DNA of 59,592 nt from Myroides injenensis M09-0166 (GCF_000246945.1 NZ_BAEX01000007.1:1-59592), one strand, 5' to 3'. Numbered from the stretch's first letter, positions 26,637 through 35,938 are shown. Notes: generated by a model not told the origin, from the letters alone. Translations and numbers: made by a program.

Positions 26637-27457
26637 TACTTATCTTTTAAAATATCTTCCATTTCTTTTTGCATTTTCAAAGCTTGCTCTCTCGCACACT
26701 CTGCAAAATCTTCTTTATTAGATGCAAAGATAATCCCTCTAGAAGAATTAATAAGCAATCCTACAGAATCATTTAATCCATATTTACAAACATCTTGTAA
26801 ATTACCACCCTGAGCTCCCACTCCAGGAACTAATAAAAAACTATTTGGTACAATCTTTCTAATTTCTTCAAAATATTCAGCTTTAGTAGCACCTACAACA
26901 TACATCAGGTTCTCATTGTTTTTATATTGTTGTGAAGTTTCTAAAACTACTTGATATAATGGCTTACCTCCTACATCTTTAGTTTGAAAATCAAATGCAC
27001 CTGCATTAGATGTCAATGCTAATAAAATAGTATGTTTATCAGTAAACTCTAAAAATGGTTCTACTGAATCCTTACCCATATAAGGCGCAACAGTAACACT
27101 ATCAAACTTCATGTCTTCAAAGAAAGCTTTAGCATACATACTTGCTGTATTTCCTATATCTCCCCTCTTTGCATCAGCGATAGTATATATCTCAGGATAA
27201 TTTGAATTAAGATACTCTATAGTCTTAGCTAATGCCTGCCAACCTTTTATTCCATATGCTTCATAAAAAGCAATATTAGGCTTATAAGCAACTGCTAAAT
27301 CATGTGTTGCATCTATAATTGCTTTATTAAAACTAAAAATCGGATCTTCTTCTTGCTGCAGTAAATGACTAGGTATTTTATCTAAGTCTACATCTAATCC
27401 AATACATAAAAATGACTTTTTACGTTTAATTTCTTCAGTTAATTGTTGTGTTGTCAT
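26636..27457 (-). CDS. pyrF: Orotidine 5'-phosphate decarboxylase
   Basis: About 273 residues. It catalyses OMP to UMP, the last step of de novo pyrimidine synthesis. The longer type-2 OMP decarboxylase form is seen: [14 protein letters not shown] near the N-terminus, [12 protein letters not shown], the catalytic [28 protein letters not shown], and [12 protein letters not shown] near the end. The frame extends to 27487, but the ATG at 27455-27457 (MTTQQLTEE) is preferred because the extra codons fall in the upstream terminator. Coupled through TAATG with the metal receptor gene. Confidence 0.95.
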   Translation of the reverse strand: MTTQQLTEEIKRKKSFLCIGLDVDLDKIPSHLLQQEEDPIFSFNKAIIDATHDLAVAYKPNIAFYEAYGIKGWQALAKTIEYLNSNYPEIYTIADAKRGDIGNTASMYAKAFFEDMKFDSVTVAPYMGKDSVEPFLEFTDKHTILLALTSNAGAFDFQTKDVGGKPLYQVVLETSQQYKNNENLMYVVGATKAEYFEEIRKIVPNSFLLVPGVGAQGGNLQDVCKYGLNDSVGLLINSSRGIIFASNKEDFAECAREQALKMQKEMEDILKDK

Positions 27458-27472
27458 ATGGTAGTTAGTATT

Positions 27473-27508
27473 TAAAAAAAACCACACTATACGAAAGTAA
27501 GTGTGGTT
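27473..27508 (-). terminator. Terminator of prfA
   Basis: Stem ACCACAC / GTGTGGT (27481-27487, 27501-27507), followed on the minus strand by TTTTTTT. Confidence 0.8.
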
Positions 27509-27529
27509 AAATATAATTCAATAGTTCGA

Positions 27530-28603
27530 TTAGAATACGTCGCTTTCTTTAAGCTTCTCTGTATTACTAACCAACTGTAATTCATCAATAATTTTCTGAA
27601 TGTTTCCATTCATAATACCATCTAAATCATATAATGTCAACCCTATGCGGTGATCAGTTACACGACCTTGTGGATAATTGTAAGTCCTAATTTTCGCAGA
27701 TCTATCTCCACTACTTACTTGAGAATTACGTTTCTTAGCATCTTCTTCTTGCTTTTTTGCTAATTCCATCTCATATAAACGAGATCTCAATACCGACAAT
27801 GCTTTATCTTTGTTTTTATGCTGCGATTTCTCATCCTGACATTGCGCTACTAAACCAGTAGGAATGTGCGTCATACGAACAGCAGATTTAGTTGTATTTA
27901 CAGATTGTCCTCCTGGCCCAGATGAACAGAATAAGTCAATACGAACATCATTCATATCGATATGTACATCAAATTCTTCAGCTTCTGGTAAAACCATAAC
28001 AGTAGCAGCAGATGTGTGTACACGACCTTGTGTTTCTGTTTGAGGTACACGTTGTACACGATGTACTCCAGCTTCGAATTTCAATGTTCCATATACATCT
28101 TCACCAGATACTTCAAATACTACCTCTTTGTATCCACCTGCAGTACCTTCGTTCACATCGACAACAGAAGTTCTCCATCCTCTAGATTCACAGTACTTCG
28201 TATACATTCTATATAAATCTCCTGCAAATATACTTGCTTCATCTCCTCCAGTACCTGCACGAACCTCTACCATTACGTTTTTAGCATCTTCAGGGTCCTT
28301 AGGTATCAAAAGAAACTTAATTTCTTCTTCTAATTCTGGTAGGCGATCTTTTGCTTCATCTAATTGCATTTTTGCCATTTCCACCATTTCAGCATCACTC
28401 CCATCAGCAATTATCTCATTAGCTTCGTCAATATTACCTTTTAAAGTAATATACTCTGCTCTCTTTTCTACAAGCTGTTTAAGATCCTTATACTCTTTAT
28501 TTAACTGCACGTAACGTTTTTGATCAGCAATAACATCTGGCTGAATAATCAAGTCAGAAACTTCATCAAAACGTTGCTTTATTATTTGTAGTCTATCTAA
28601 CAT
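27530..28603 (-). CDS. prfA: Peptide chain release factor 1
   Basis: A 357-residue class-I release factor recognising UAA and UAG. Seen: the codon-reading tripeptide in the RF1 form P-Q-T (187-189, [15 protein letters not shown]), the peptidyl-tRNA hydrolysis motif GPGGQSVN (GGQ at 231-233), and the C-terminal [15 protein letters not shown]. Full length, in frame throughout; no programmed frameshift (which belongs to RF2). A TATTTTTG box lies ~34 nt upstream of the ATG. prmC is not adjacent. Confidence 0.98.
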   Translation of the reverse strand: MLDRLQIIKQRFDEVSDLIIQPDVIADQKRYVQLNKEYKDLKQLVEKRAEYITLKGNIDEANEIIADGSDAEMVEMAKMQLDEAKDRLPELEEEIKFLLIPKDPEDAKNVMVEVRAGTGGDEASIFAGDLYRMYTKYCESRGWRTSVVDVNEGTAGGYKEVVFEVSGEDVYGTLKFEAGVHRVQRVPQTETQGRVHTSAATVMVLPEAEEFDVHIDMNDVRIDLFCSSGPGGQSVNTTKSAVRMTHIPTGLVAQCQDEKSQHKNKDKALSVLRSRLYEMELAKKQEEDAKKRNSQVSSGDRSAKIRTYNYPQGRVTDHRIGLTLYDLDGIMNGNIQKIIDELQLVSNTEKLKESDVF

Positions 28604-28638
28604 ATCTTTAATACAGATAATTTAATTGGATTGCAAAA

Positions 28639-28674
28639 ATACAAAAAAAGGAGATATATTCATACCCCCTTTTT
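28639..28674 (-). terminator. Probable terminator of the YceI gene
   Basis: On the minus strand AAAAAAGGGGG...CTCCTTTTTTT forms a stem with one bulge and a T run. It overlaps the prfA promoter region. Confidence 0.5.
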
Positions 28675-28697
28675 TATTTACTGATAATTAATAGAAT

Positions 28698-29306
28698 TTA
28701 TTTTTTTATCACTACTGCGATATTCACATCAGTCCAAGTCTTACCTTCGTGTAAGTCTTTACAAGCTTCATGTAAACTATCAAAAGCACCTTTTGCAGTA
28801 AAGTCAGAAATAATATCAATTGTACCATTAATTGTTACTTCATCTTCTGTAGCAACGTAAGTCATTTCTTTTTCCTTAGAAATACCATTCATAGTAATGT
28901 TAGCGATAACTTTACCATCTTTAAATTCTCCAAAGAAACCATTGATATTACCAACCATTTTTGCGAAAAAATCAGCTTTTAATTTCTCATCTCTTCCAGC
29001 ATCATTAGTATTAACTGATGATGTTACAACAACAAAAGAAGAACCACTTAGAGATTCTACTAATGATGCAGCATCTTCTTTTACTCCATTTAATTTAATA
29101 TCTGAAAAAGTTCCTTTAACACCAGCTTTAGCAGGTGTTTTAAATGCCGTCCACTCTAAGCTATAAGTTAACTCTTGCTTTTTAGTATCTACTACTTCTT
29201 CTGTAGTCGCAGCATTATCTTTAGCTTCAGTATTTGATTCTTTTTTTTCACCACATGAAATAGCTAAAGCACCTATTAATGCAATTGCTAAAAACGATTT
29301 TTTCAT
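28698..29306 (-). CDS. YceI-family lipoprotein
   Basis: A ~202-residue lipoprotein with a YceI lipocalin-like barrel. YceI proteins bind isoprenoid or long-chain lipids, sometimes linked to acid or base stress; the ligand here is unknown. Seen: signal peptide MKKSFLAIALIGALAISC with lipobox AIS|C, an acidic spacer (EKKESNTEAKDNA), then SLEWTAFKTPAKAGVKGTFSDI and further antiparallel strands ending TDVNIAVVIKK. The frame reaches 29357, but the ATG at 29306 immediately precedes the lipoprotein signal. Located at the outer or inner membrane, facing the periplasm. Confidence 0.88.
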   Translation of the reverse strand: MKKSFLAIALIGALAISCGEKKESNTEAKDNAATTEEVVDTKKQELTYSLEWTAFKTPAKAGVKGTFSDIKLNGVKEDAASLVESLSGSSFVVVTSSVNTNDAGRDEKLKADFFAKMVGNINGFFGEFKDGKVIANITMNGISKEKEMTYVATEDEVTINGTIDIISDFTAKGAFDSLHEACKDLHEGKTWTDVNIAVVIKK

Positions 29307-29426
29307 ATTCAATTGAGTTTTATTTTTTGCTTTGCCTAAATTACAAAAATCTAACAAAACAGCGAAGTTTTTAACTTTTTATATTTGTTTATCTTTAAAT
29401 TATAATCTTTTTTTCTTTCGTTTCCT

Positions 29427-29466
29427 TCAAAAAAAATAGGGCTATCTTAATTAGATAGCCCTATTA
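29427..29466 (-). terminator. Terminator of the pepD gene
   Basis: Perfect 13-bp stem AATAGGGCTATCT / AGATAGCCCTATT; T run on the minus strand at 29434-29427. Confidence 0.9.
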
Positions 29467-29489
29467 TATATAACGATTTACAAGTATTC

Positions 29490-30962
29490 TTAATTTCTAT
29501 TTGGAATCTTTGTTAGAATTTCTAACACAAATTTCCAATATTTTTGTACTGATTTAATACTAACTCTTTCTACAGGAGAGTGAGCACCACGGATAGTAGG
29601 TCCAAAAGAAATCATATCCATATCAGGGTAGTTTGTACCTAGAATTCCACACTCAAGACCTGCGTGACAAGCAACTACATTTGGTTTTTCTCCTACTTGT
29701 TTTTCATAGATATCAACCATAATGTCTAAAATCTCTGATTCAGGATTTGGACTCCAACCAGGATAAGAACCAGAGAACTCTACTTCACATCCCATTAATT
29801 CAAATGCTGAACGCAAGCTATTAGCTAAATCAAACTTAGAAGATTCAACTGAAGAACGAGTTAAACATTTAACTGTTAATTTTCCATCTCCTACCTCTAC
29901 TTTTGCAATATTATTAGAAGTTTCTACTAAATCCGCAAAATCTGGACTCATTCTATAAACACCATTATGAGCAGTATACATTGCACGAACAAAATAGTAC
30001 TGAGCCATAGGTGGCATTACTTTTTTAGGAGTTTCAGATTCATCTAATTTTTCAAATACTACTTCAAAATTAGGATCTACTGTATGTAATTCTGCTTTTA
30101 TTTCATCTACAATTGTATTCATATCAAACACAAAAGCTTCATCATACATACTAGCTATAACTACCTCAGCTACACTTTCTCTAGGAATAGCGTTACGCAA
30201 GCTACCTCCTTTTATTTTTGAAATTTGTAATCCAAAATTATCAAATGAATCAAACAATAAACGATTCATAATTTTATTAGCATTCCCTAATCCTTTATGA
30301 ATATCCATTCCAGAGTGACCTCCACTTAACCCTTTTACAGTAATTCTATATCCTATAGAACCTTCAGGGGTATTTTCTTCGTCATACTCAGCAGTAGCTG
30401 TTACATCTACTCCACCTGCACATCCGATATCAATTTCATCATCTTCTTCAGTATCTAAGTTTAATAAGATTTCTCCTTCTAATAATCCACCTTTTAAACC
30501 TTTAGCTCCAGTCATTCCAGTCTCTTCATCAATTGTAAAAAGAGCTTCAATAGCAGGATGTGGAATATCTTTACTCTCTAATATAGCCATGATAGTAGCT
30601 ACTCCGATACCGTTGTCAGCTCCTAAAGTAGTACCATTTGCACGTACCCAATCTTCATCAATATACATCTCAATTCCTTGAGTGTCAAAATCAAATACTG
30701 TATCATTATTTTTTTGGTGAACCATATCCAAGTGTGACTGCATCACAATTGTTTTTCTATTCTCCATTCCAGCAGTAGCCGGCTTTTTAATGATTACATT
30801 TCCTACTTCATCTTTAATTGTTTCTAAACCTAAACTTTTACCAAAGTTCATCATGAATTCAATTACGCGCTCTTCTTTTTTTGAAGGACGAGGCACTGCA
30901 TTCAAATCAGCGAACTTATTCCATAACTGTTTTGGTTCTAAGCTTCTAACTTCTTGACTCAT
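29490..30962 (-). CDS. pepD: Aminoacyl-histidine dipeptidase (peptidase D, M20 family)
   Basis: A 490-residue cytosolic dinuclear-zinc dipeptidase (Xaa-His dipeptidase). Seen: first ligand His in MQSHLDMVHQKN (~71-82), GTTLGADNGIGVA (bridging Asp), FTIDEETGMTGAKGL (general-base Glu and ligand Glu), LNLDTEEDDEIDIGCAGG, the lid domain SGGHSGMDIHKGLGNA, and the final ligand region FGPTIRGAHSPVERV. Length is typical. Single-gene unit; TAAATTTG upstream is a likely -7 box. Confidence 0.94.
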   Translation of the reverse strand: MSQEVRSLEPKQLWNKFADLNAVPRPSKKEERVIEFMMNFGKSLGLETIKDEVGNVIIKKPATAGMENRKTIVMQSHLDMVHQKNNDTVFDFDTQGIEMYIDEDWVRANGTTLGADNGIGVATIMAILESKDIPHPAIEALFTIDEETGMTGAKGLKGGLLEGEILLNLDTEEDDEIDIGCAGGVDVTATAEYDEENTPEGSIGYRITVKGLSGGHSGMDIHKGLGNANKIMNRLLFDSFDNFGLQISKIKGGSLRNAIPRESVAEVVIASMYDEAFVFDMNTIVDEIKAELHTVDPNFEVVFEKLDESETPKKVMPPMAQYYFVRAMYTAHNGVYRMSPDFADLVETSNNIAKVEVGDGKLTVKCLTRSSVESSKFDLANSLRSAFELMGCEVEFSGSYPGWSPNPESEILDIMVDIYEKQVGEKPNVVACHAGLECGILGTNYPDMDMISFGPTIRGAHSPVERVSIKSVQKYWKFVLEILTKIPNRN

Positions 30963-31203
30963 ATTTCTTAACTTTATTGTCGGTGATTAAACTTCAAATT
31001 TAGACTATTCTAAATTAATTATAGCATTATTCTTATAATTTTATCATTTCAAAAACTCAGATTATTGATTTCTAAAGAGATAAAATGAACTTGATATAAC
31101 CGCACTATAACACAAAAAAATACTTTGTTATACCATTTACAATATTCCTTCATATTGCAATTATTAATAGTACTCAACTATAATTAATAATAATGAGATA
31201 AAC

Positions 31204-31238
31204 TAAAAAAACCCTACAAAATAGTTGTAGGGCTTTTC
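31204..31238 (-). terminator. Terminator of the S41 peptidase gene
   Basis: Stem CCCTACAA / TTGTAGGG (31212-31219, 31225-31232) with a minus-strand T run. Confidence 0.85.
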
Positions 31239-31241
31239 TTA

Positions 31242-32714
31242 TCATTTATTTTCTTTTGCAAGAATGTCTAATACTAATTTAATTTCTGGATCTTCCGCAT
31301 TAATCAAGCTTTCATAAAACAATTTCTCATTAACTGAAAAATCAGGTATAACCCCTCTGCAATTTCCTTCTTTGCTAATATTGTTATTAAAAAACACTTC
31401 TGACCTCGGAAGATTAACTATAGTTTGTGTGTTAGGCAATTTATAGTTGATAAACCAAGAAGCTGTAGTAAAATTACTACATGTTCTAGTTTCTTGTCCT
31501 ACTATCATACCACGTTTATTTTCTTTAAATAATGAAGCAAAATAAGCTGCTGCAGAAACAGTATTATTATCAATCAATAAGACTACATTACCATCGTATG
31601 CTTTTCTATCTTTTGGGTAATTCTCAACGTAGGATTCATCTAAACGATTGTTTCCAAAAAAGTAATCTCCATCTTCTTCTTTTTCATAACGCTGATACAT
31701 AAAATTGTCCATATTTTTTATATCCATATCAGACATTTGTCTACCGCTACCATCAACTAAGTTTTCTCGTATTACAATTTCAGGTACTTTCGTTGCGTAT
31801 CTATACTTATTTTTAAAAGTTCTTTCTTTTGAAATAAAAGAATAGTATAATGGAATATTACTCAAGAGACCTCCTCCATTACCACGGATATCAATAATAA
31901 GATTTTTAATTCCTTTATTATGCAACATTTCGAAAAAGTTACTTAGCTTATGGTAAGCATATTCTTCAGAAAAACCAAAAGTTTTGATTGTTAAGGCATA
32001 CGTATCTTCATTTACTTTTTTACTAAATATTCCATACGAATAACTTATTAAATCGATTGGAAGAATAGACTTTTGCGAATTATAATAACTTCTAGCGTAA
32101 TCAACGGATGGTATTTTTATTTCTTTTTCTTCCGTTGTAGTATTGTTTTCTCTATAGACTATATCGTATTCATCTACAGAATCAAACATCAAAGAAGCAT
32201 ATAATGAGAAATCCTTAGCATTTACAGCATTAATATTCCCATCTGTACTAATGTTAATCCTATTCAATAAATCATCTACCTCTTCTCCATTTACTTTAAC
32301 TAAGATCGCACCAGCAGGTATAAAATTATTATACTGATTGACATAAACTTTGTTATTATAGACTACTGTACTGAAAGGAAAAAACTTAATTGTCTCTGAA
32401 AAGTCTTCAAAAATAATTAAATCAGTACTTAGTCCTGAATGGGCATCATGTATATACGGAAGAGGATTTGACAAAAGAAAATTAGAATATGTAGGTTTCT
32501 CTTCTAACCCCTTTCTCAACTTAGTTACTGTCTTCTCAAAATCTTCTGCACTTGTAGATCGATAAGGATTAGGATGTTGATTTTTTATAACTTCTACTAG
32601 TATATCAAAGTCTTTTAAATAATCCTCCTTCGTTAGCTCTTCAAATTTCTTTTGTCCAAATACAAATAGTTGACTTAATAAACAAGAAGCTAATATCAAA
32701 CTTTTTCTAATCAT
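31242..32714 (-). CDS. S41-family (tail-specific type) peptidase
   Basis: A 490-residue exported serine peptidase of the C-terminal-processing/tricorn-core type. Signal peptide MIRKSLILASCLLSQLFVFGQ, an N-terminal helical part (LTKEDYLKDFDILVEVIKNQHPNPY), a PDZ-like middle (GAILVKVNGEEVDDLLNRI, ~109-121), and the catalytic core LIIDIRGNGGGLLSNI with nucleophile Ser in DNNTVSAAAYFASLF. The last part contains GVIPDFSV. Periplasmic or secreted. Substrate not predictable; several paralogues per genome are usual. Confidence 0.88.
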   Translation of the reverse strand: MIRKSLILASCLLSQLFVFGQKKFEELTKEDYLKDFDILVEVIKNQHPNPYRSTSAEDFEKTVTKLRKGLEEKPTYSNFLLSNPLPYIHDAHSGLSTDLIIFEDFSETIKFFPFSTVVYNNKVYVNQYNNFIPAGAILVKVNGEEVDDLLNRINISTDGNINAVNAKDFSLYASLMFDSVDEYDIVYRENNTTTEEKEIKIPSVDYARSYYNSQKSILPIDLISYSYGIFSKKVNEDTYALTIKTFGFSEEYAYHKLSNFFEMLHNKGIKNLIIDIRGNGGGLLSNIPLYYSFISKERTFKNKYRYATKVPEIVIRENLVDGSGRQMSDMDIKNMDNFMYQRYEKEEDGDYFFGNNRLDESYVENYPKDRKAYDGNVVLLIDNNTVSAAAYFASLFKENKRGMIVGQETRTCSNFTTASWFINYKLPNTQTIVNLPRSEVFFNNNISKEGNCRGVIPDFSVNEKLFYESLINAEDPEIKLVLDILAKENK

Positions 32715-32927
32715 GAAAATCTTTCTCTTTTATTTTGCTTTAAGGTACATTAGTGAAAACGGATATTGTATCAAAATATTTTAAATCTGTCCTTTATTTT
32801 TTAGCAACCACAAATATAAACCTTTAATTTTTCAAAGTCCACACAGATTACTATTTATCCTTTTACAGTTTTGTAATCAATAAATGATTCTAAAACTATT
32901 AAATGTTTCATAATTAATAACTTGTTG

Positions 32928-32959
32928 TTATTTTAACTTATTATAAATAATTACCTTTG
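32928..32959 (+). promoter_or_regulatory. Orphan promoter upstream of the candidate sRNA
   Basis: TACCTTTG at 32952-32959 matches TAnnTTTG; TTA at 32928-32930 stands 21 nt upstream in the TTG position. No protein-coding gene follows on this strand before the terminator at 33066. Confidence 0.5.
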
Positions 32960-32962
32960 TAT

Positions 32963-33095
32963 CATAGTTAGAAATAGATGTAACAACATATAAGCTGAAC
33001 TTCAGCAATCATAACTATTTATCGTAATATAGCTATTATAAGTACCTTACCCGTACTTAAGAAAAAAGAACTACTCCCCTAGTAGTTCTTTTTTT
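32963..33095 (+). ncRNA. Candidate small RNA (~130 nt)
   Basis: Between an orphan promoter box and an intrinsic terminator lies a ~130-nt stretch without an open frame and with stacked hairpins. An outer stem ATAGTTA / TAACTAT (32964-32970, 33012-33018) encloses GCTGA-ACT-TCAGC (32994-33006). Next is TAAGTAC-CTTACCC-GTACTTA (33039-33059), then the terminator stem AAGAACTACT-CCCCT-AGTAGTTCTT (33066-33090) with a T run. Two loops expose C-rich sequence (CTTACCC, CCCCT), a plausible target-pairing surface. I do not recognise it as a known RNA family. Neighbours do not explain the terminator: the peptidase reads away from it and the ferredoxin has its own. Confidence 0.55.
33066..33095 (+). terminator. 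Terminator of the candidate sRNA
   Basis: 10-bp stem AAGAACTACT / AGTAGTTCTT, CCCCT loop, then T5 (T7 counting the stem end). A-run on the left makes it potentially bidirectional. Confidence 0.85.
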
Positions 33096-33126
33096 ATATC
33101 ATACATTTCCACAAGCTTTTCAAATA

Positions 33127-33159
33127 AAAAAGACAACTTACTAAATGTAAATTGTCTTT
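33127..33159 (-). terminator. Terminator of the ferredoxin gene
   Basis: Stem AAAGACAA / TTGTCTTT with inner TTA/TAA pairing; minus-strand T run follows. Confidence 0.75.
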
Positions 33160-33197
33160 CATAGATTTAATATAAAATAAAGCAAACTTCCTTTTTA

Positions 33198-33458
33198 TTA
33201 AGCTATATATTTTTCAAATATTTTTTTAGCTTTTTTCTTTCCAACCTCTTTTTTAAACTTATCATGTGCTGATAAATAAACTACGGGAGCACTTTTGCAC
33301 ATTCCTTGACATTTCATCTCACACATAGTAAACTTTTGATCCATACCACTTTCTTTCAATAAACTTTGAAAGCAAGCTTTTGTCTCATCATTATATCTAC
33401 AACACTTTTTTCCGTCACAAACGAAGATTGTATTCTCTCCTTTCTTAACTTTACCCAT
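33198..33458 (-). CDS. Thioredoxin-like [2Fe-2S] ferredoxin
   Basis: An 86-residue protein of the thioredoxin-fold ferredoxin family (as in the 24-kDa/NuoE subunit). The cluster ligands are visible as C14-x4-C19 (CDGKKC) and C50-x3-C54 (CQGMC); extra cysteines C20, C29 and C46 lie nearby. The family PVVYL strand follows the last ligand, and the C-terminus is Lys-rich (KKEVGKKKAKKIFEKY). A small stand-alone electron carrier in the cytosol; partner unknown. The start follows a TATATTTG box by 23 nt on the minus strand and is divergent from DUF3810. Confidence 0.85.
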   Translation of the reverse strand: MGKVKKGENTIFVCDGKKCCRYNDETKACFQSLLKESGMDQKFTMCEMKCQGMCKSAPVVYLSAHDKFKKEVGKKKAKKIFEKYIA

Positions 33459-33528
33459 CTTAGTTAGAATTATTGATGCAAATATAACTATTTTTATCTA
33501 TTCTAAATTAAGCTAATAAAAAATTATC

Positions 33529-34599
33529 ATGAAATTAATATATTGGATAATAACGTTTATAGTTTTCAAAATAAGTTTATTCTATTTTACAAAATCACCC
33601 GAGATTGTAGAAAAGTATTATTCTACTGGTTTCTATCCCTACTACAGCAGCGTAATGAATAGTATCACCAAAACAATTCCGTTTTCTATTGGTGATGTAA
33701 TTTATCTATTAGCAATACTATTAATTGGATACAAACTGTATAAGATTGTAAAATTTGGAGAAAATTTTAAAAATAAAGTTATTGATGTAACAATTTTGGG
33801 AGTAAAATTTGCCATAGGTTTTTACATATTGTTTAATCTAAGCTGGGGTTTGAATAATTACCGCCTTCCTTTATATGTAAAATTAGAATTACAAGAAGGA
33901 TACAATGGAGAAAAATTATATAACTTAACCAAAAAAATAATTGAAGAAACCAATAAACAACAGATAATATTAACTAATAAAAATGATATACCTGTAGTAA
34001 ATAACTTCACAAATAAGAATATTTATAACGACACAGCTATAGGCTTGAAAAAAACAGCTATAGAAACAGATTTATATGACTATTATGACACGACTGTCAA
34101 ATCTTCTTTATATAGCGTAATATTAACTTATATGGGATTTTCTGGATATATCAATCCTTTTACCAATGAAGCGCAAGTAAATAGAATTATACCTAAGCTA
34201 ACAATGATTGTGACAGCTTCTCATGAAGCATCTCATCAATTAGGATTTGCAAGAGAGAGCGAAGCTAACTTTATTGGCTTTCTTTCTGCCAAAAATCAAG
34301 ATAACTTACTATATAAATACGGTGCTAATATATTTGCACTTAGATATTGCTTAAATGAATTGGCAAAAAATGAACCAGAATATTTTGAAGAATTAAAAGA
34401 AACTATTCATCAAGGCGTTAAAACAAACATTAATGAAAATATGCTCTTTTGGCAATCTTATAAAAATATAACTGATTCATTTTTTAAGTTTTTTTATAGT
34501 AATTTCTTAAAGATGAACAATCAAAGTGAGGGACTACGTTCTTATAATAAATTTGTAGACCTATTAGTTAACTATGATCAAGAGCATCCTTTATATTAA
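33529..34599 (+). CDS. DUF3810 membrane protein with HExxH motif
   Basis: A 356-residue protein with three N-terminal membrane segments (~2-20, ~50-68, ~86-106), then a large domain outside the membrane. Seen: the DUF3810 pattern FYPYYSSVMN, LSWGLNNYRLPL, and ASHEASHQLGFARESEANF at ~232-250, where HEASH fits a zinc-protease HExxH with a downstream Glu as a possible third ligand. The family has no established function; zinc peptidase activity is inference. Ends exactly where the convergent ndh gene ends (34599/34600). Confidence 0.85.
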   Translation: MKLIYWIITFIVFKISLFYFTKSPEIVEKYYSTGFYPYYSSVMNSITKTIPFSIGDVIYLLAILLIGYKLYKIVKFGENFKNKVIDVTILGVKFAIGFYILFNLSWGLNNYRLPLYVKLELQEGYNGEKLYNLTKKIIEETNKQQIILTNKNDIPVVNNFTNKNIYNDTAIGLKKTAIETDLYDYYDTTVKSSLYSVILTYMGFSGYINPFTNEAQVNRIIPKLTMIVTASHEASHQLGFARESEANFIGFLSAKNQDNLLYKYGANIFALRYCLNELAKNEPEYFEELKETIHQGVKTNINENMLFWQSYKNITDSFFKFFYSNFLKMNNQSEGLRSYNKFVDLLVNYDQEHPLY

Positions 34600-35913
34600 T
34601 TAATCTACTATATCTTTATCAAAACTCTCTGAAGTCTTTTTCTTATAAGGACGAACAATTAAACGCGCTTGTCTGTCAAACATAACATAGTTATATAACC
34701 AGTTCCAGAAAACAACAAGTTTATTTCTAAATCCGATTAATGACATTAAATGCACAAACATCCATACGAACCAAGCAAAGAATCCATTAAAATGAAATTT
34801 AGGTAAATCCACTACTGCTTTATTACGTCCTATTGTAGCCATCGAGCCTTTATCACGATACACAAAAGGCTTCATAGGTTTACCTTCTGCTAGACGTACT
34901 AGGTTCTTAGCCAATAAATCACCTTGTTGTATTGCTGGCTGAGCCATCATTGGGTGACCCATTGGAGTTTTTTCTGTCATCATCGTAGCCACATCACCAA
35001 TCGCAAATACGTCAGTAAAGCCTTCTACTTGATTATATTCATTTACTTTAATACGATTACCTCTTTGTATTACAGTTGCATCAAATCCTTCAACAGGAGC
35101 TCCCATTACCCCTGCTGTCCAAATCACAGTGTCAGCTTTGAACTCTTTACCTGATTTAGTGATTACCCTATTACCATCGTAATCAACTACTATCTCTCCT
35201 AGCCAAACATTAACACCTAATTTTCGTAAGAACTTTTCTGCAGCTTTAGAAGATTTACTAGACATAGCATCTAATACTTTGTCTGCTCCTTGTATGACAT
35301 TAATCTCCATCTTTCTAAAATCCAAATCTGGATAATCTTTAGGAAGAACGTGCTTTCTCATTTCTGCTAAAGCACCTGCAAGCTCTACTCCAGTTGGCCC
35401 TGCTCCAACCACAACAAAATTCATCAATGCTTTTTGCTCACTAATATCATTTGTCAATAATGCTGATTCAAAGTTCTCTAGAACTAAACTTCTAATATTT
35501 AAAGACTGTGGTATGGTTTTCATAGCCATACTATTTTCTTTTATGTGTTCATTACCAAAAAAGTTAGTTTTAGAACCTGTGGCAATTACGACATAATCAT
35601 AAAATATAGTTCCAATATCTGCTATAACTTTTTTATTAACTGTATCGATGCGCTCTACTTTAGCTAAACGAAAATAAATTTCATCAAAATCTTGAACCAC
35701 CTTGCGTATAGGATAAGCAATAGACCCAGATTCTAATCCACCTGTAGCTACTTGATATAACAAAGGTTGAAAAGTATGATAATTATGCTTATCAAGTAAT
35801 ACAACTTGAAAATTTTTATTCTTTAATTTTTTAGCTAGAGAAAGTCCTCCGAAACCTCCACCAATAATAACAACTCGTGGGTGACTAGAAGTAGGAATAT
35901 TCATCATAATCAA
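34600..35913 (-). CDS. ndh: Type II NADH:quinone oxidoreductase (NAD(P)/FAD-dependent)
   Basis: A 437-residue single-subunit NADH dehydrogenase, non-proton-pumping, passing electrons from NADH to menaquinone at the inner face of the membrane. Seen: FAD motif VVIIGGGFGGLSLAKKL, HTFQPLLYQVATGGLE, NAD motif FVVVGAGPTGVELAGALAE, the second FAD motif VFAIGDVATM, the QPAIQQGDLLAKNL helix, and a C-terminal amphipathic/hydrophobic anchor FFAWFVWMFVHLMSLIG. Start is one of two nearby ATGs (35913 or 35904). A 12-bp perfect palindrome lies 14 nt upstream. Confidence 0.93.
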   Translation of the reverse strand: MIMMNIPTSSHPRVVIIGGGFGGLSLAKKLKNKNFQVVLLDKHNYHTFQPLLYQVATGGLESGSIAYPIRKVVQDFDEIYFRLAKVERIDTVNKKVIADIGTIFYDYVVIATGSKTNFFGNEHIKENSMAMKTIPQSLNIRSLVLENFESALLTNDISEQKALMNFVVVGAGPTGVELAGALAEMRKHVLPKDYPDLDFRKMEINVIQGADKVLDAMSSKSSKAAEKFLRKLGVNVWLGEIVVDYDGNRVITKSGKEFKADTVIWTAGVMGAPVEGFDATVIQRGNRIKVNEYNQVEGFTDVFAIGDVATMMTEKTPMGHPMMAQPAIQQGDLLAKNLVRLAEGKPMKPFVYRDKGSMATIGRNKAVVDLPKFHFNGFFAWFVWMFVHLMSLIGFRNKLVVFWNWLYNYVMFDRQARLIVRPYKKKTSESFDKDIVD

Positions 35914-35926
35914 TCGATTTTTACAG

Positions 35927-35938
35927 TGTAAATTTACA
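35927..35938. promoter_or_regulatory. Palindrome at the ndh start
   Basis: TGTAAATTTACA is a perfect 12-bp palindrome 14 nt upstream of the ndh ATG. It overlaps a TAAATTTA sequence that resembles a -7 box, so a bound repressor there could block ndh. Palindromes of this AT content also arise by chance. Confidence 0.35.

Larger units (their letters stand above)
32715..33197. other. Gene-free stretch holding a candidate small RNA
   Basis: 483 bp between the S41 peptidase start and the ferredoxin stop. It contains the predicted sRNA with its promoter (32928-33095) and the ferredoxin terminator (33127-33159). The rest shows nothing recognisable. Confidence 0.7.

Noticed and set aside
28128-28514. 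128-codon frame antisense to prfA
   Set aside because: Shadow of the highly conserved prfA coding frame; Ser-rich translation is typical of antisense frames here.
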